NCBI GenBank assembly: GCA_012517325.1
Contig: JAAYVF010000083.1
Coordinates: forward strand, 1 to 64,000
Source of the DNA: Myxococcales bacterium
GTDB lineage: Bacteria; Lernaellota; Lernaellaia; Lernaellales; Lernaellaceae
Direction of reading: 5' to 3'
DNA length: 64,000 nt
Position 1 is the stretch's first letter. The number at the start of each line of letters is the position of its first letter. Below are positions 51,292 through 62,788 of the stretch, in pieces. Below the pieces are notes generated by a model, which was not told the origin of the DNA, did no database searches, and was given only the letters and a program-made list of their open reading frames with translations. The translations under genes were made by a program, and so were the position numbers.

Positions 51292-53919
51292 ATGCAAGTT
51301 AAAACATCCGGCTCGCTCATCGACCATCTGGGCTCCATCCTGCTCACCGCCGATCCATCCGACATCCCTACCCTGGGAGAAGCCCTGGGCGCGTTGGATC
51401 AACTGGAAGCGGATCTCTCCGGCAACCGGCCAATCCAATCGCTGCTCCAAAATTTTCGCGCCTTGTTGAATTCCATCATCCTCGGCGAATCGGCCGCTCC
51501 GGCCGAAGATCTGAACCGACTGCTGGAAATTCTCACCGCCATCCAAACCGCCGCCGGGAAAAATCCGCCGGTCGATTCGCCAAAAGCCACCGTCTCTCCA
51601 TCCACTCCCCAGGAATTTGCCCTGCCGGAATGGGTTGAAGAAAAAACCTTTCTGGATTTTATGAAGAGCCAGAAATTGAACCTCGAGGAAATCGAGGGCC
51701 TGATACTTTCCCTGGAGCAGGGCGATGCCGAACCAATCGCCGAGTTCCGCCGCCGCATGCACACTTTAAAAGGCGAAGCCGGCGTCATCGGCCTGGACGA
51801 CCTGGCGTCGGTCTGCCACGCGGTCGAGGATTTGTTGGCCGAAAGCCCGCTGAGCGCGGAAATCATCGATCGCCTGTTGCAAACCAAGGACTGGATCAGC
51901 AAATCGTTCGACAACTACCTCCAATTCCGCCAGCCCGAGCCGCCGGCCGCGACGATTGTCGCCAGGCTGAAAAGCACGCCCCCTGAACCGGAACCGGCTG
52001 CGATCATCCCGCCCGCAACGGCGCCGGCCGATTCTTCCGATAACTCGCCGGTTGAACTTACCTTGCCCGAGGACTCGGAAAATCTCGCCATGTTGGGTGA
52101 ATTTCTCGCCGAAAGCGAGGATGGCCTCTCCCAAGCCGACCAAACCCTGCTGCGGATCGAATCGGACGGTCCCGATCCGGAAAAAATCAATCTGTTGTTC
52201 CGCATCTTCCATTCGCTCAAAGGCGTGGCGGGTTTCCTGGGTCTGCACGCGGTGGAGGGTCTGGCGCACAAAACCGAAACCATGCTCAACAAGGTTCGCC
52301 AAAGCGAAATCACCTTGGAAAACGAAGTGCTGGATCTGGTTTTTGACGCTACGGCGATGATGCGCGAACTGATGCGCCTCATCAAAGCCTGCCTGCAGGA
52401 ATGCAAATCCTGCGTCCTGGGCCCCGAGGATTACTCGCTCTTGATCGGGAAACTCGAAACGGTGGCCGAAGGCAGTGCCGCCGCCCCGGCCATCCTTCCC
52501 GCCGCCGAACCCGGCTCGCGGATCGGAGAAATCCTCCGGCAGGAGCCCTTCGCGGTGGCTCCCGAAGCCATCGAAGCCGCGTTGGAGCGGCAACAGGAGA
52601 CGGGCAACAAATTGGGGGAGGAATTGATCGCCGAAGGCGCCGCGACTCCCAAACAGGTCGCGCAAGCCTTGCGCACCCAGAACCAGGCCGAGGCGACCGC
52701 CAAGACCGGCAAGCTGCGCGAAACGATCAAGGTGGACATCGAGCGCGTCGAAAACCTGATGGAAATGGTCGGCGAGTTGGTCATCGTCGAATCGATGGTC
52801 GTACACGATCCGGACCTGCGCGACCTGCGATCGGAGCGCATCACCAAGCACCTCAGCCAATTAACCAAAATTACCAAGGATTTACAAACCATCACCATGA
52901 GCATGCGGATGGTGCCCGTCCGCGACGTGTTTCAGAAAATGGCGCGCCTGGTGCGGGACCTTTCCCGGAAGAACGGCAAAAACGTCGCGCTGGAATTGCG
53001 CGGCGAGGCCACTGAAATGGACCGCAGCATGGTGGAAAAGATCAGCGATCCGTTGGTCCATATGATCCGCAACGCCGTGGATCACGGCTTGGAATCCGTG
53101 GTCGAGCGCCAGGCCGCCGGCAAGGATCCACAAGGCCGCGTGGTGCTGGCGGCCTACCACGAAGGCGGCAATATCGTCATCGAAATCGGCGATGACGGCC
53201 GCGGCCTGAACAAGGAGGCTATCCTGCAAAAAGCGCTCAAGCAGGGATTGGTGCGGGCCGGCGACAATCTCGCCGATCACGATATCTACAATTTGATTTT
53301 CCTGCCGGGATTTTCCACCGCGCAGCAGGTGACGGCCATCTCGGGACGCGGTGTCGGCATGGACGTGGTCAAACGCAACCTCGAGGCCATGCGCGGACGC
53401 ATCAACATCGTTTCCACTCCCGGCCGCGGCACGACGTTCAAAATGATCCTGCCGCTGACCCTGGCGATCATCGACGGCATGCTGATCACCTGCGGCCCGG
53501 AGGAATACATCATCCCCACCCTTTCCATCATCGAATCGATTCAACCGTCCCGCGACATGCTCTCGACCCTTTACGGGCGGATGGAATTCATCAATCTGCG
53601 CGACTCGATCATGCCGCTGGTGCGGGTCAGCGACCTGTTCCACATCGGCGCGGCGAAAAAAGACCCGACCGAGGCGTTGATCGTGATCGTCGAAAGCATG
53701 GATCGCCGCCTCGGCCTGATGATCGACGACGTACTCACCCAGCAACAGGTGGTGATCAAGAACCTGGCCTCCTCGATGGGCGACAGCAAATATTTTTCCG
53801 GCGCCGCGATCCTCTCGGACGGCCGCGTCGGATTGATTTTAAATATCGACGAAATCGGCAGAATGGCCGCCGAGAAGCGGCGGGGCGCCTCGCGGGAATA
53901 CCAAACAACTTGGAATTGA
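51292..53919 (+). CDS. cheA: Chemotaxis histidine kinase CheA with two Hpt domains
   Basis: An 875-residue cytosolic kinase. It has two histidine phosphotransfer domains, with His157 in MHTLKGEAG and His307 in FHSLKGVAG. A helical module at about 405-465 resembles the GspE/MshE N-terminal repeat (IGEILRQEPF, LGEELIAEG). The dimerisation helix begins at about 477. The ATPase N-box is HMIRNAVDHGLE (590-601), with G1 DDGRGL (634-639) and G2 GRGVGMD (686-692), and a CheW-like domain runs from about 725. A single Hpt is usual, so the doubled phosphorelay input is unusual. It lacks an obvious separate CheY-binding P2 domain. The ATG at 51292 has GAGG about ten bases upstream. It heads the nine-gene chemosensory operon. 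Confidence 0.95.
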   Translation: MQVKTSGSLIDHLGSILLTADPSDIPTLGEALGALDQLEADLSGNRPIQSLLQNFRALLNSIILGESAAPAEDLNRLLEILTAIQTAAGKNPPVDSPKATVSPSTPQEFALPEWVEEKTFLDFMKSQKLNLEEIEGLILSLEQGDAEPIAEFRRRMHTLKGEAGVIGLDDLASVCHAVEDLLAESPLSAEIIDRLLQTKDWISKSFDNYLQFRQPEPPAATIVARLKSTPPEPEPAAIIPPATAPADSSDNSPVELTLPEDSENLAMLGEFLAESEDGLSQADQTLLRIESDGPDPEKINLLFRIFHSLKGVAGFLGLHAVEGLAHKTETMLNKVRQSEITLENEVLDLVFDATAMMRELMRLIKACLQECKSCVLGPEDYSLLIGKLETVAEGSAAAPAILPAAEPGSRIGEILRQEPFAVAPEAIEAALERQQETGNKLGEELIAEGAATPKQVAQALRTQNQAEATAKTGKLRETIKVDIERVENLMEMVGELVIVESMVVHDPDLRDLRSERITKHLSQLTKITKDLQTITMSMRMVPVRDVFQKMARLVRDLSRKNGKNVALELRGEATEMDRSMVEKISDPLVHMIRNAVDHGLESVVERQAAGKDPQGRVVLAAYHEGGNIVIEIGDDGRGLNKEAILQKALKQGLVRAGDNLADHDIYNLIFLPGFSTAQQVTAISGRGVGMDVVKRNLEAMRGRINIVSTPGRGTTFKMILPLTLAIIDGMLITCGPEEYIIPTLSIIESIQPSRDMLSTLYGRMEFINLRDSIMPLVRVSDLFHIGAAKKDPTEALIVIVESMDRRLGLMIDDVLTQQQVVIKNLASSMGDSKYFSGAAILSDGRVGLILNIDEIGRMAAEKRRGASREYQTTWN

Positions 53920-53967
53920 ATTCCGCGGGCGTCGGAACCAGTTGCAACCACGATAGGAGGGGGAGCG

Positions 53968-54522
53968 ATGACGCAAGCAGTAACGGCTGCCATGGCCGCC
54001 GAATCGGAAACGATCCGCGCCGCCACCGCCCTGGGCAGTTCGCTCGCCGGCAAGTACATGACCTTCAAGCTTGGCGGCGAGGAGTACGGCCTCGAGATCC
54101 TCGAGGTGCGGGAAATCATCGGGCTGATGACCATCACCCGGGTTCCCAAAACCACCGCGTACATCCGCGGCATCATCAACCTGCGCGGCAAGGTGATTCC
54201 GGTGTTGGACCTGCGGTTGAAGTTCGGCATGGAAAAGGCCGAGGCCACCGACCAGACCGTCATCATCGTCGTGCAGCACGTCGTCGGCGAACAGAACATC
54301 ACCATGGGCTTTCTGGTCGACGAAGTGCTCGAGGTGCTGGACGTCAAGTCCGAGCAGATCGAACCGCCGCCGGATTTCGGCGACGCTTCGATCAACACCG
54401 ACTTCATTCTGGGCGTCGGCAAGGCCGACAAACGGGTCATTTTTCTCCTCGACATCGGCCAGGTTCTTTCGGTCGAGGAAACGCATGAAGTGGCGGAAAT
54501 AAACGCGGGTACGCCGCAATAA
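53968..54522 (+). CDS. cheW: Chemotaxis coupling protein CheW
   Basis: A 184-residue adaptor linking receptors to CheA. The CheW fold is clear from [38 protein letters not shown] and the [13 protein letters not shown] region. An N-terminal extension of about 25 residues precedes the domain. AGGAGGGGGAG lies just before the ATG at 53968. It is placed between cheA and the receptor gene, the usual order for a dedicated array. Confidence 0.95.
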   Translation: MTQAVTAAMAAESETIRAATALGSSLAGKYMTFKLGGEEYGLEILEVREIIGLMTITRVPKTTAYIRGIINLRGKVIPVLDLRLKFGMEKAEATDQTVIIVVQHVVGEQNITMGFLVDEVLEVLDVKSEQIEPPPDFGDASINTDFILGVGKADKRVIFLLDIGQVLSVEETHEVAEINAGTPQ

Positions 54523-54535
54523 ATCGGAGGGAACC

Positions 54536-57481
54536 ATGTTTCGGAATATGAAAATCGCCAAACGACTGATGCTGGCTTTCGCGATGATCGTCGTGTTGCT
54601 GACGATCATCAGCGTTCTTTCAATTACTCGCTTGAGTGAGGTCAACAAATGCACGGTGATCATCACCGAGGATCGCTACCCGAAAACCACCTGGGCGAAC
54701 GACGTCATCAAGGGCATCAACGAAGCGGCCCGCGCGCTGCGCAACGCCTTGTTGACCGGCGACCCCAAGGTGATGGAAGAGGAACTGGAACGGCTGGACG
54801 CGATCGGTAAAAAAGTGACCGCCGCGATGGATAATCTGGAAAAAACGCTGAAGTCGGCCGATGGCAAAAAACTGTTGGAGGAAATCGCCGCAAGCCGGGA
54901 AAAATACTACCAAGCGCGTAAAACCTATCTCCAACACCTGAAAGCCGGAGAAAAGGAAGCCGCGACGACGGTGATTTTCGGCGAGTTGCGCACGGCTCAG
55001 AATAAATACATCGAGTCCGCCGAAAAATTGATCAAATTTCAATCCGACGCCATGGACGAATCCGCCAAGGACGCGGCCGCGATTTACGCCTCGGCGCGAA
55101 CGATTGTGATCGCCTTGAGCGTGATCGCGATCCTGGCCGCCATGGGTCTGGGCTTCTGGTTGTCCGCCAGCATCACCAAGCCGCTCTCGCAATGCGTCGA
55201 CGCCGCCGGCCGCGTGGCGCAAGGCGACCTGAATTTCTCGCTGGAGACCGACCGGGCCGACGAGACCGGCCAACTCATGCAAAGCATGCAGGAGATGATC
55301 GAGCGGATCAAAACGATGGTGGACGAGGTGGACATGCTTTCCGCCGCCGCGGTCCAGGGCAAACTGGCGGTCCGCGCCGACGCCAATAAGCAGGAGGGCG
55401 ATTTCCGTAAGATCGTCCAGGGCGTCAACGACACGCTCGACGCCGTCATCGGCCCGCTCAACGTCGCCGCGAAGTACGTCGACCGGATTTCCAAGGGCGA
55501 CATCCCCGCGAAGATCACCGACAGCTACAACGGCGACTTCAACGAAATCAAAAACAACCTCAACCAGTGCATCGAGGCCGTCAACCTGCTGGTCATCGAT
55601 GCCAATGCCCTCAGCGACGCCGCGATCGAGGGGCGCTTGGATACGCGGGCCGAGGCCGGCAAACACCAAGGCGACTTCCGTAAAATCGTCCAGGGCGTCA
55701 ACGAAACGTTGGATTCCCTGGTCGGTCACATCGACAACATCCCGTCGCCGGTCATGATCGTCGACCGGGATTTCACCGTGCGATACATGAACAAAGCCGG
55801 CGCCGGGGCCGGCGGAATGACCAAACAGCAAGTCGTGGGTACGAAATGCTACGACTTCTTCAAGACCTCCGACTGCCGGACGGCGAAATGCGCTTGCAGC
55901 CGCGCGATGTCCGAAAAACGAAACGCCAGCAGCGAAACCGACGCGCATCCCGGCTCACTCAACCTGGATATCGCCTATGTCGGCGCGCCCATCGCCGATC
56001 GGCACGGCAATATCGTCGGCGCGCTCGAAATCGTCACCGACCAAACCGCGATCAAACAAGCGGCGCGACTGGCGGCGAAAACCGCCGACTACCAAGCCCA
56101 GGAAGTCAAAAAGCTGACCGAGGGACTGAATAAAATGGCGGCGGGCAACCTGGACTTCCACCTGGACGCGGCGGCCGGCGACAGCGATACCGAGGCCGTA
56201 AAGCGCAATTTCACGGTCATCTGCGAGGCCGTCAACACGAGCGTGAAGGCCGTGAAGTCGCTGGCCAAGGACGCGCAGGAGCTGGCTCAAGCCGCGATTG
56301 AGGGCAAACTGGCTACGCGCGCCGACGCCGACAAGCACCAGGGCGATTTCCGCAAGATCGTCCAGGGCGTCAACGACACCCTCGACGCCGTCATTCAACC
56401 GATCAACGAGGCCGCCCAGGCTCTGGAACGGCTGGCGGAACGCGACCTCACCGCGCGCGTCCACGGCAACTACAACGGCGATCTCGCCAAAATCAAGAAT
56501 TCGGTCAACACCATGGCCGAGGCGCTGCACGAGTCGATTTCGCAAGTGTCGCTGGCCGTGGAACAGATTTCCTCGGCGGCCGGCCAGATCGCCAAGTCGA
56601 GCCAGTCCGTCGCGCAAGGCGCTTCCGAACAGGCCAGTTCGGTCGAGGAGACCTCCAGCAGCCTGGAAGAACTGACCAGCATGACGCAGCAAAACACCGA
56701 CAACACCAAACAGGCCAAGGGCATGGCGGCCGAGGCCAACGGCGCGGCGCAGACCGGCGGCCAGGCAATGAACAAGATGCTCGACGCCATGGGCAAGATC
56801 CGCAGTTCTTCCGAAAACACCATGGCCATCATCAAGGACATCAACGATATCGCCTTCCAGACCAACCTGCTGGCGCTCAACGCCGCGGTGGAAGCGGCAC
56901 GGGCCGGCGAGGCCGGGCGCGGTTTCGCGGTCGTGGCCGAGGAAGTGCGCAACCTGGCGCAGCGGTCCAAGGAAGCGGCGAAGAAGACCGAGGATCTGAT
57001 CAAGGAATCGGCGAAACTGGCGGCGGGCGGCGAGGTCATCTCGACCGACGTCAACAGTCACCTCAGCCGGATCATGGAAGCGGCCGGCAAGGTCGCCAGC
57101 ATCATCGAGGAAATCGCCGCGGCCAGCCAGGAGCAGACGGCCGGGTTGGACCAGGTCAACAAGGCGATCTCGCAGATCGACACGGTGACGCAACAAAACG
57201 CCGCCAACTCCGAGGAATCGTCCAGCGCCGCCGAGGAACTGTCCGGCCAGGCGCAGGAACTGGCCGCCCTCGTCGGCACGTTCAAAATCAGCGCCACCAG
57301 CGAAGCCAAGCGCCCGCTGAAAGCGGCTCCGGTCCTCAAGGCCGCGCCGGCGCCCGCGGCAATGGCCGCCGGCAAGAAAAGGACCAACGGCAACGGGCAT
57401 GCGTCCAAGGACAACCGTATCGCCTTGCGACCGGAGGATCTGATTCCGCTGGATAATGATCCCGACCTGCGCGAGTTTTGA
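54536..57481 (+). CDS. mcp: Methyl-accepting chemotaxis protein with HAMP repeats and Cys-bearing PAS domain
   Basis: A 981-residue transmembrane receptor. Membrane segments lie at about 13-32 and 180-205, flanking a four-helix-bundle-type periplasmic domain. HAMP-like modules repeat up to the near-identical [16 protein letters not shown] segments. A PAS domain (about 400-510) contains a Cys cluster ([19 protein letters not shown] at about 438-456) that could bind metal or heme or sense redox. The signalling hairpin [19 protein letters not shown] lies at about 768-786. There is no NWETF-type CheR tether; the tail ends [19 protein letters not shown] precedes the ATG at 54536. Confidence 0.94.
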   Translation: MFRNMKIAKRLMLAFAMIVVLLTIISVLSITRLSEVNKCTVIITEDRYPKTTWANDVIKGINEAARALRNALLTGDPKVMEEELERLDAIGKKVTAAMDNLEKTLKSADGKKLLEEIAASREKYYQARKTYLQHLKAGEKEAATTVIFGELRTAQNKYIESAEKLIKFQSDAMDESAKDAAAIYASARTIVIALSVIAILAAMGLGFWLSASITKPLSQCVDAAGRVAQGDLNFSLETDRADETGQLMQSMQEMIERIKTMVDEVDMLSAAAVQGKLAVRADANKQEGDFRKIVQGVNDTLDAVIGPLNVAAKYVDRISKGDIPAKITDSYNGDFNEIKNNLNQCIEAVNLLVIDANALSDAAIEGRLDTRAEAGKHQGDFRKIVQGVNETLDSLVGHIDNIPSPVMIVDRDFTVRYMNKAGAGAGGMTKQQVVGTKCYDFFKTSDCRTAKCACSRAMSEKRNASSETDAHPGSLNLDIAYVGAPIADRHGNIVGALEIVTDQTAIKQAARLAAKTADYQAQEVKKLTEGLNKMAAGNLDFHLDAAAGDSDTEAVKRNFTVICEAVNTSVKAVKSLAKDAQELAQAAIEGKLATRADADKHQGDFRKIVQGVNDTLDAVIQPINEAAQALERLAERDLTARVHGNYNGDLAKIKNSVNTMAEALHESISQVSLAVEQISSAAGQIAKSSQSVAQGASEQASSVEETSSSLEELTSMTQQNTDNTKQAKGMAAEANGAAQTGGQAMNKMLDAMGKIRSSSENTMAIIKDINDIAFQTNLLALNAAVEAARAGEAGRGFAVVAEEVRNLAQRSKEAAKKTEDLIKESAKLAAGGEVISTDVNSHLSRIMEAAGKVASIIEEIAAASQEQTAGLDQVNKAISQIDTVTQQNAANSEESSSAAEELSGQAQELAALVGTFKISATSEAKRPLKAAPVLKAAPAPAAMAAGKKRTNGNGHASKDNRIALRPEDLIPLDNDPDLREF

Positions 57482-57496
57482 TTCCGCCATGCCAAA

Positions 57497-57525
57497 GCGG
57501 AGGGCGATCGCCGGTCGCCCTCCGC
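57497..57525. other. Hairpin between mcp and cheR
   Basis: GCGGAGGGCGA pairs perfectly with TCGCCCTCCGC across a 7-base loop, 15 bases past the mcp stop. No T-run follows. In a 214-base gap inside an otherwise tight operon, it may shield the mcp message or lower readthrough to cheR. Confidence 0.6.
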
Positions 57526-57695
57526 GGTGAAGGAAAATGAAGGAGACGGGAATCGGAATCGACGTGCTCCCGGCGCTTGATCGGCGGTAAAGGAAGCCTC
57601 ATCGGAAGTAGAACCTTTCCGCCGGATTGATCGGGTCGAATGAACCGCGGCCGGGTTGGAGTCGCCGGCCGGAAGAAAAAAAAGGGGCCGCTCGG

Positions 57696-58520
57696 ATGGA
57701 AGCGCGTTTGTTTCGGAAGTTCACCGATCTGGCGTATCAGCATGCCGGCATCGCACTGTCGGATGAAAAGGAAGCCCTGGTGTCCGCCCGGGTCGCCAAG
57801 CGCATTCGCGCGCTGGGATTGGAAACCGAGCAACAATATATCCGGCACCTGGAAGAGGAAAGCTCCGGTGAGGAATTGATCCTGTTCCTCGACGCGATCT
57901 CGACCAATTTCACCAGTTTTTTCCGCGAAGCCGACCACTTTCAATACCTGGACGAACTGCTGCGCCAATGGCTTGCCGAAGGCCGGCGCCGGCTGCGCCT
58001 GTGGTGCGCCGCGGCCGCGACCGGCGAGGAGCCCTACAGCATCGCAATGGTATTGCGCGAAGCGCTCGGCGATTCACCGGCCGATGCGCGCCTGCTGGCC
58101 ACCGACATTTCAACCCATGCCCTGAGCAAGGCGGTCGCGGGCGTGTACGAATCCGAACGGCTGAAACCGCTGACGAAACAGCAATCGCAGACCTATTTCG
58201 CCTACGAGCGGCAGGACGAACGCGGCACCACCTGGTATCGCGTTTCGCCGGCGTTGCGGGAACTGTTGGTCTTCAAACGGCTGAACCTCAACCAACCGCC
58301 TTTTCCGCTGAACGGCCCGCTGGACGTCGTTTTCTGCCGCAACGTAATGATTTATTTCGACCGACGCGTCCGCCAGCGACTGATCGCGGAAATCGAGCGC
58401 CTGCTCAAACCGGGCGGCGTTCTGTTCATCGGGCACACCGAAACATTGTCCGGATTGAAGCATCGTTTCGAACTCGTGCGGCCTTCCGTATTGCGCAAAC
58501 CCAAGGGAGCGACAGCGTGA
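57696..58520 (+). CDS. cheR: Chemotaxis receptor methyltransferase CheR
   Basis: A 274-residue SAM-dependent methyltransferase that methylates receptor glutamates. A helical N-domain (about 1-75, FLDAISTNFTSFFREADHF) precedes the SAM domain, with CAAAATGEEPYSIAMVL (motif I), LLATDIS and DVVFCRNVMIYFD. Length and motifs are standard. The ATG at 57696 has AAGGGG upstream. The stop overlaps cheD as GTGA. Confidence 0.95.
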   Translation: MEARLFRKFTDLAYQHAGIALSDEKEALVSARVAKRIRALGLETEQQYIRHLEEESSGEELILFLDAISTNFTSFFREADHFQYLDELLRQWLAEGRRRLRLWCAAAATGEEPYSIAMVLREALGDSPADARLLATDISTHALSKAVAGVYESERLKPLTKQQSQTYFAYERQDERGTTWYRVSPALRELLVFKRLNLNQPPFPLNGPLDVVFCRNVMIYFDRRVRQRLIAEIERLLKPGGVLFIGHTETLSGLKHRFELVRPSVLRKPKGATA

Positions 58521-59026
58521 CGATTGCCATGGAAACGAGTCCCGCGACGAAACTGCTGACGATCGAAATCGCCGACCTGCAGGTCTCCGACGACCCGGAC
58601 GCCGTCCTGGTCACCTACGCCCTGGGATCCTGCATCGCCGTCATGGTTTACGATCCGGCCAAGCACATCGGCGGCATGATCCATTACATGCTGCCGTTGT
58701 CGAAAACCAATCCCGCCAAGGCCGCGGAAAAGCCGGCGATGTTCGCCGATACCGGCATTCCGTTGCTGTTCGAGCGGATGTACGCACTCGGCGTCCAGAA
58801 GAAAGACCTGATCGTCAAAGTGGCCGGCGGCGGCAAACTCTACGACGACAACGGCATGTTCGACATCGGCCATCGGAACTACACCATCCTGCGCAAGCTG
58901 TTTTGGAAAAACAACGTGCTGATCACCGCGGAGGATGTCGGCGGCGCCAAATCGCGCACAGCCCGGCTCTACCTGGCCGACGGCAAGGTGACCATCGCCA
59001 GCCAGGGCGAAGAGGTGGATCTATGA
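58517..59026 (+). CDS. cheD: Chemoreceptor glutamine deamidase CheD
   Basis: A 169-residue enzyme that deamidates receptor glutamines and can interact with CheC-type phosphatases. The active site Cys and His are in TYALGSCIAVMVYD and GGMIHYMLP, and KVAGGGKLYD is conserved. The start is GTG at 58517, overlapping cheR as GTGA, with GGGAG eight bases upstream; ATG 58529 is an alternative. The stop overlaps the next gene as ATGA. The presence of a CheX-like phosphatase later in the operon fits a CheD/CheC-type adaptation branch. Confidence 0.95.
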   Translation: MTIAMETSPATKLLTIEIADLQVSDDPDAVLVTYALGSCIAVMVYDPAKHIGGMIHYMLPLSKTNPAKAAEKPAMFADTGIPLLFERMYALGVQKKDLIVKVAGGGKLYDDNGMFDIGHRNYTILRKLFWKNNVLITAEDVGGAKSRTARLYLADGKVTIASQGEEVDL

Positions 59027-59868
59027 TGCCGATTCTCCAAATGCTGTCGCGCCTGCAAAGCCTCCCCACCCTGCCCGGCGCGGTGAGTCAATTAAGTCGC
59101 CTGCTCGCCGACGAAGACAGCGACGCCGCCGATTTCGAGGCCGTGATCAAGCCCGACCCCGCGTTGACCGCCAATCTGTTGCGCCTGAGCAATTCGGCCT
59201 ATTTCGGCCGGCGGACGGAAATCGCTTCCGTCCGGCAGGCCATCGCCGTGCTGGGCTTGCGGCGCGTCTTCGAATTGGCCGCCGGCGTCGGTTTCGCGCG
59301 GGCGGTGCCGGCGTATCTGCCCGGGTATCGCCTCCGTGCGGCGGATTTCTGGCGCCACAGCGCGGCCGTCGCGGTGCTCGCCGAGCGCCTGGCGCGCCGG
59401 ATCGGGCTGCACAAGCTGGATTTCGTGTTCACCGCCGGTCTGTTGCACGACATCGGCAAGCTGGTGATCGGCGCGTTTTTAGAGGAAGGCTTCGCCGAAA
59501 TCCGGCCGTTGCTGGACGAAGAATCGCGCACCTTCCTCGACGCCGAGCGAACGATTTTGCAAACCGACCATACGGTGGTCGGCGAATTGCTGGCTCGCCA
59601 CTGGCAACTGCCGGAAACGATCGTTCAAACGGTGCGCTGGCATCACGAACCCGAACGCGGCGACGCGCCGATCCGTCAGCTCAACGATCTGGTGCACATG
59701 GCCAACGGGTTGGCGCATTCCCTCGGTTACGGCTGCGACACCGGCGAATTGTCGCGCCGCGAGGATCCGCAAGCCGGGCTGCGTTTGGGATTGCAAGTCC
59801 GGACGTTGGAAGCGGTGGCCGCCGAATCGGCCGGGGCGATCGAGGAAATGTGCGGCTCGTTCCGCTAA
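59023..59868 (+). CDS. HDOD-domain protein of the chemosensory operon
   Basis: A 281-residue cytosolic signalling protein. An HDOD domain begins at LQSLPTLPGAVSQLSRLL, with LLRLSNSAYFGRR and VRQAIAVLGLRRV typical of the family. Residues such as HDIGKL and the later HHEPE suggest an HD-like metal centre retained in part. HDOD proteins relay signals in chemosensory and c-di-GMP pathways, but few have a known biochemical activity. It is coupled to cheD by ATGA and sits 16 bases before cheY, so it is probably part of this pathway. Confidence 0.88.
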   Translation: MMPILQMLSRLQSLPTLPGAVSQLSRLLADEDSDAADFEAVIKPDPALTANLLRLSNSAYFGRRTEIASVRQAIAVLGLRRVFELAAGVGFARAVPAYLPGYRLRAADFWRHSAAVAVLAERLARRIGLHKLDFVFTAGLLHDIGKLVIGAFLEEGFAEIRPLLDEESRTFLDAERTILQTDHTVVGELLARHWQLPETIVQTVRWHHEPERGDAPIRQLNDLVHMANGLAHSLGYGCDTGELSRREDPQAGLRLGLQVRTLEAVAAESAGAIEEMCGSFR

Positions 59869-59884
59869 GGTAAGGAGAACCGGA

Positions 59885-60278
59885 ATGGCGTTTAACATCC
59901 TGGTGGTCGATGATTCCGAAATCATCCGCACGGTGATCCGCAAGGCGATTGCGATTTCCGGGCTCGCGGTCAACGAATTTCACGAAGCCGCCAACGGCCG
60001 CGAAGCCCTGGAGATGCTGCAGGAAAAGTGGATCGACATCGTGCTCACCGACATCAACATGCCGATCATGGACGGCGTGGAAATGATTCGGCGCATGGCC
60101 GCGGATCGCCTGCTGCAAAAACTGCCGGTGGTCATCGTTTCGACGGAGCGCAGCCAGACGCGCATCGCCGAATTGCTGGCGCTCGGGGTTCGCGCCTATT
60201 TGAAAAAACCGTTTCGACCCGAGGATTTTCACGCGGTCATCACGGAACTGTTGGCCGGGCCGCGGGAGGAGGTCGCCC

Positions 60279-60286
<8 letters not shown>
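59885..60286 (+). CDS. cheY: CheY-like single-domain response regulator
   Basis: A 133-residue receiver domain. The phosphoacceptor is Asp56 in VLTDINMPIMDG, with acidic residues DDS at 9-11, the conserved Ser/Thr in VIVSTERS and Lys in YLKKPFRPED. There is no output domain, so it signals by binding a target, as CheY does. AAGGAG precedes the ATG at 59885. It overlaps the CheX-like gene by eight bases, which pairs the regulator with its likely phosphatase. Confidence 0.92.
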
Positions 60287-61803
<1,517 letters not shown>

Positions 61804-61818
61804 ACGCGCCGAACGACC

Positions 61819-62610
61819 CTAGGCGGAAGAGCAACCCGAATCGTGATCGTCATCGCCGCCGCCGTCGTTTGAATCGTCCGGACCGGCAGCGTCGTCGTCA
61901 GTCATTGAATCATCACCGGCTCCGCCGTCGTCGTCATCGGCGGGTGCGGAATCGTCGTTGTCATTGTCGTCGTTGTCGTCATTATCGTCGTTATCATCAT
62001 TGTCATCATTGTCATCATTGTCGTCGTTATCATCGTTGTCGTCATCATCGTCGTCGATCGGCTCGACGCACTCATGATTCAGACAGACGGTCCCGGCGGA
62101 ACAGATTTCGCACCACTCGCCACCGGTGCCGCAGGCATTGTTTTCGGTTCCCAAACGGCACTCGTTACCGGGAAAACAGCAACCGTCCGGGCAGGTCTCC
62201 GGATTGCAAACCGGCCAGCAATAATTGCCCTCGCAAAAATAGGTCGGGCCGAGATCGGAACAATCCAGACAGGTGGCACCGCCAAATCCGCATTCGTCAT
62301 CCAAATTTCCCGGCCGGCATTCCGCGGCGTCGTATCCTCCGCAGCAGCCGGGGCAATGATTATCGCAAATGCAGCGATTGAAGTGGCATCCGCTGCCGAT
62401 CGTCGTGCAATCGTAACAGGTCAAACCGCCGATGTTGCAGAACTCATCCTCGAGGCCGGAATGACAATTGCCCTCCTCGTCGCAACAGCCGCCGTAGCAA
62501 TAGTCCAGACAATCCTCGCGCGTATGGTTTTCGGTGAGAGCGGTCAGGGTCAAGGCGGCGCCGCAGGCGAAGATCAAGGTCGTTAAAATCTTTAAATACC
62601 GGTTGCTCAT
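61819..62610 (-). CDS. Secreted Cys-rich repeat protein with C-terminal poly-Asp region
   Basis: A 263-residue secreted protein with a signal peptide near the start (LTTLIFACGAALTLTA). Three tandem Cys-rich repeats follow. Each contains a GCC or CCG core, then ECR or NCH, then CGxGG or CNIGG, then a C-x2-C pair (TCYDC, TCLDC, WCEIC); these are probably disulfide-bonded. After ECVEPID comes an Asp/Asn run of about 30 residues, a second Asp-rich part, and the end HDSGCSSA. The ATG at 62610 has GGAG upstream. The tail resembles the poly-Asp/Cys ends of other proteins here but keeps one Cys rather than CGC. Function is unknown. Confidence 0.83.
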   Translation of the reverse strand: MSNRYLKILTTLIFACGAALTLTALTENHTREDCLDYCYGGCCDEEGNCHSGLEDEFCNIGGLTCYDCTTIGSGCHFNRCICDNHCPGCCGGYDAAECRPGNLDDECGFGGATCLDCSDLGPTYFCEGNYCWPVCNPETCPDGCCFPGNECRLGTENNACGTGGEWCEICSAGTVCLNHECVEPIDDDDDDNDDNDDNDDNDDNDDNDDNDDNDDNDNDDSAPADDDDGGAGDDSMTDDDAAGPDDSNDGGGDDDHDSGCSSA

Positions 62611-62788
62611 CTTTTCTCCGGCACTTAAGGTTTTAAGAGATACCATCGATGTAATATTTATATGCAAAAAGCGAGCCATTTAATTTCGTGAAAAGATGGC
62701 CACTTTTTCGCCCAAATGAATGGAAACGACGGCATCAGCCGCGGATTTTCAACCACCGCCGCGCAAAAACAAGCAGCGAAAGTAAAAA

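Noticed and set aside
57537-57590. 17-residue open frame between mcp and cheR with AAGGA upstream
   Set aside because: It is too short to judge, has no recognised motif, and chance occurrence in a purine-rich gap is likely.
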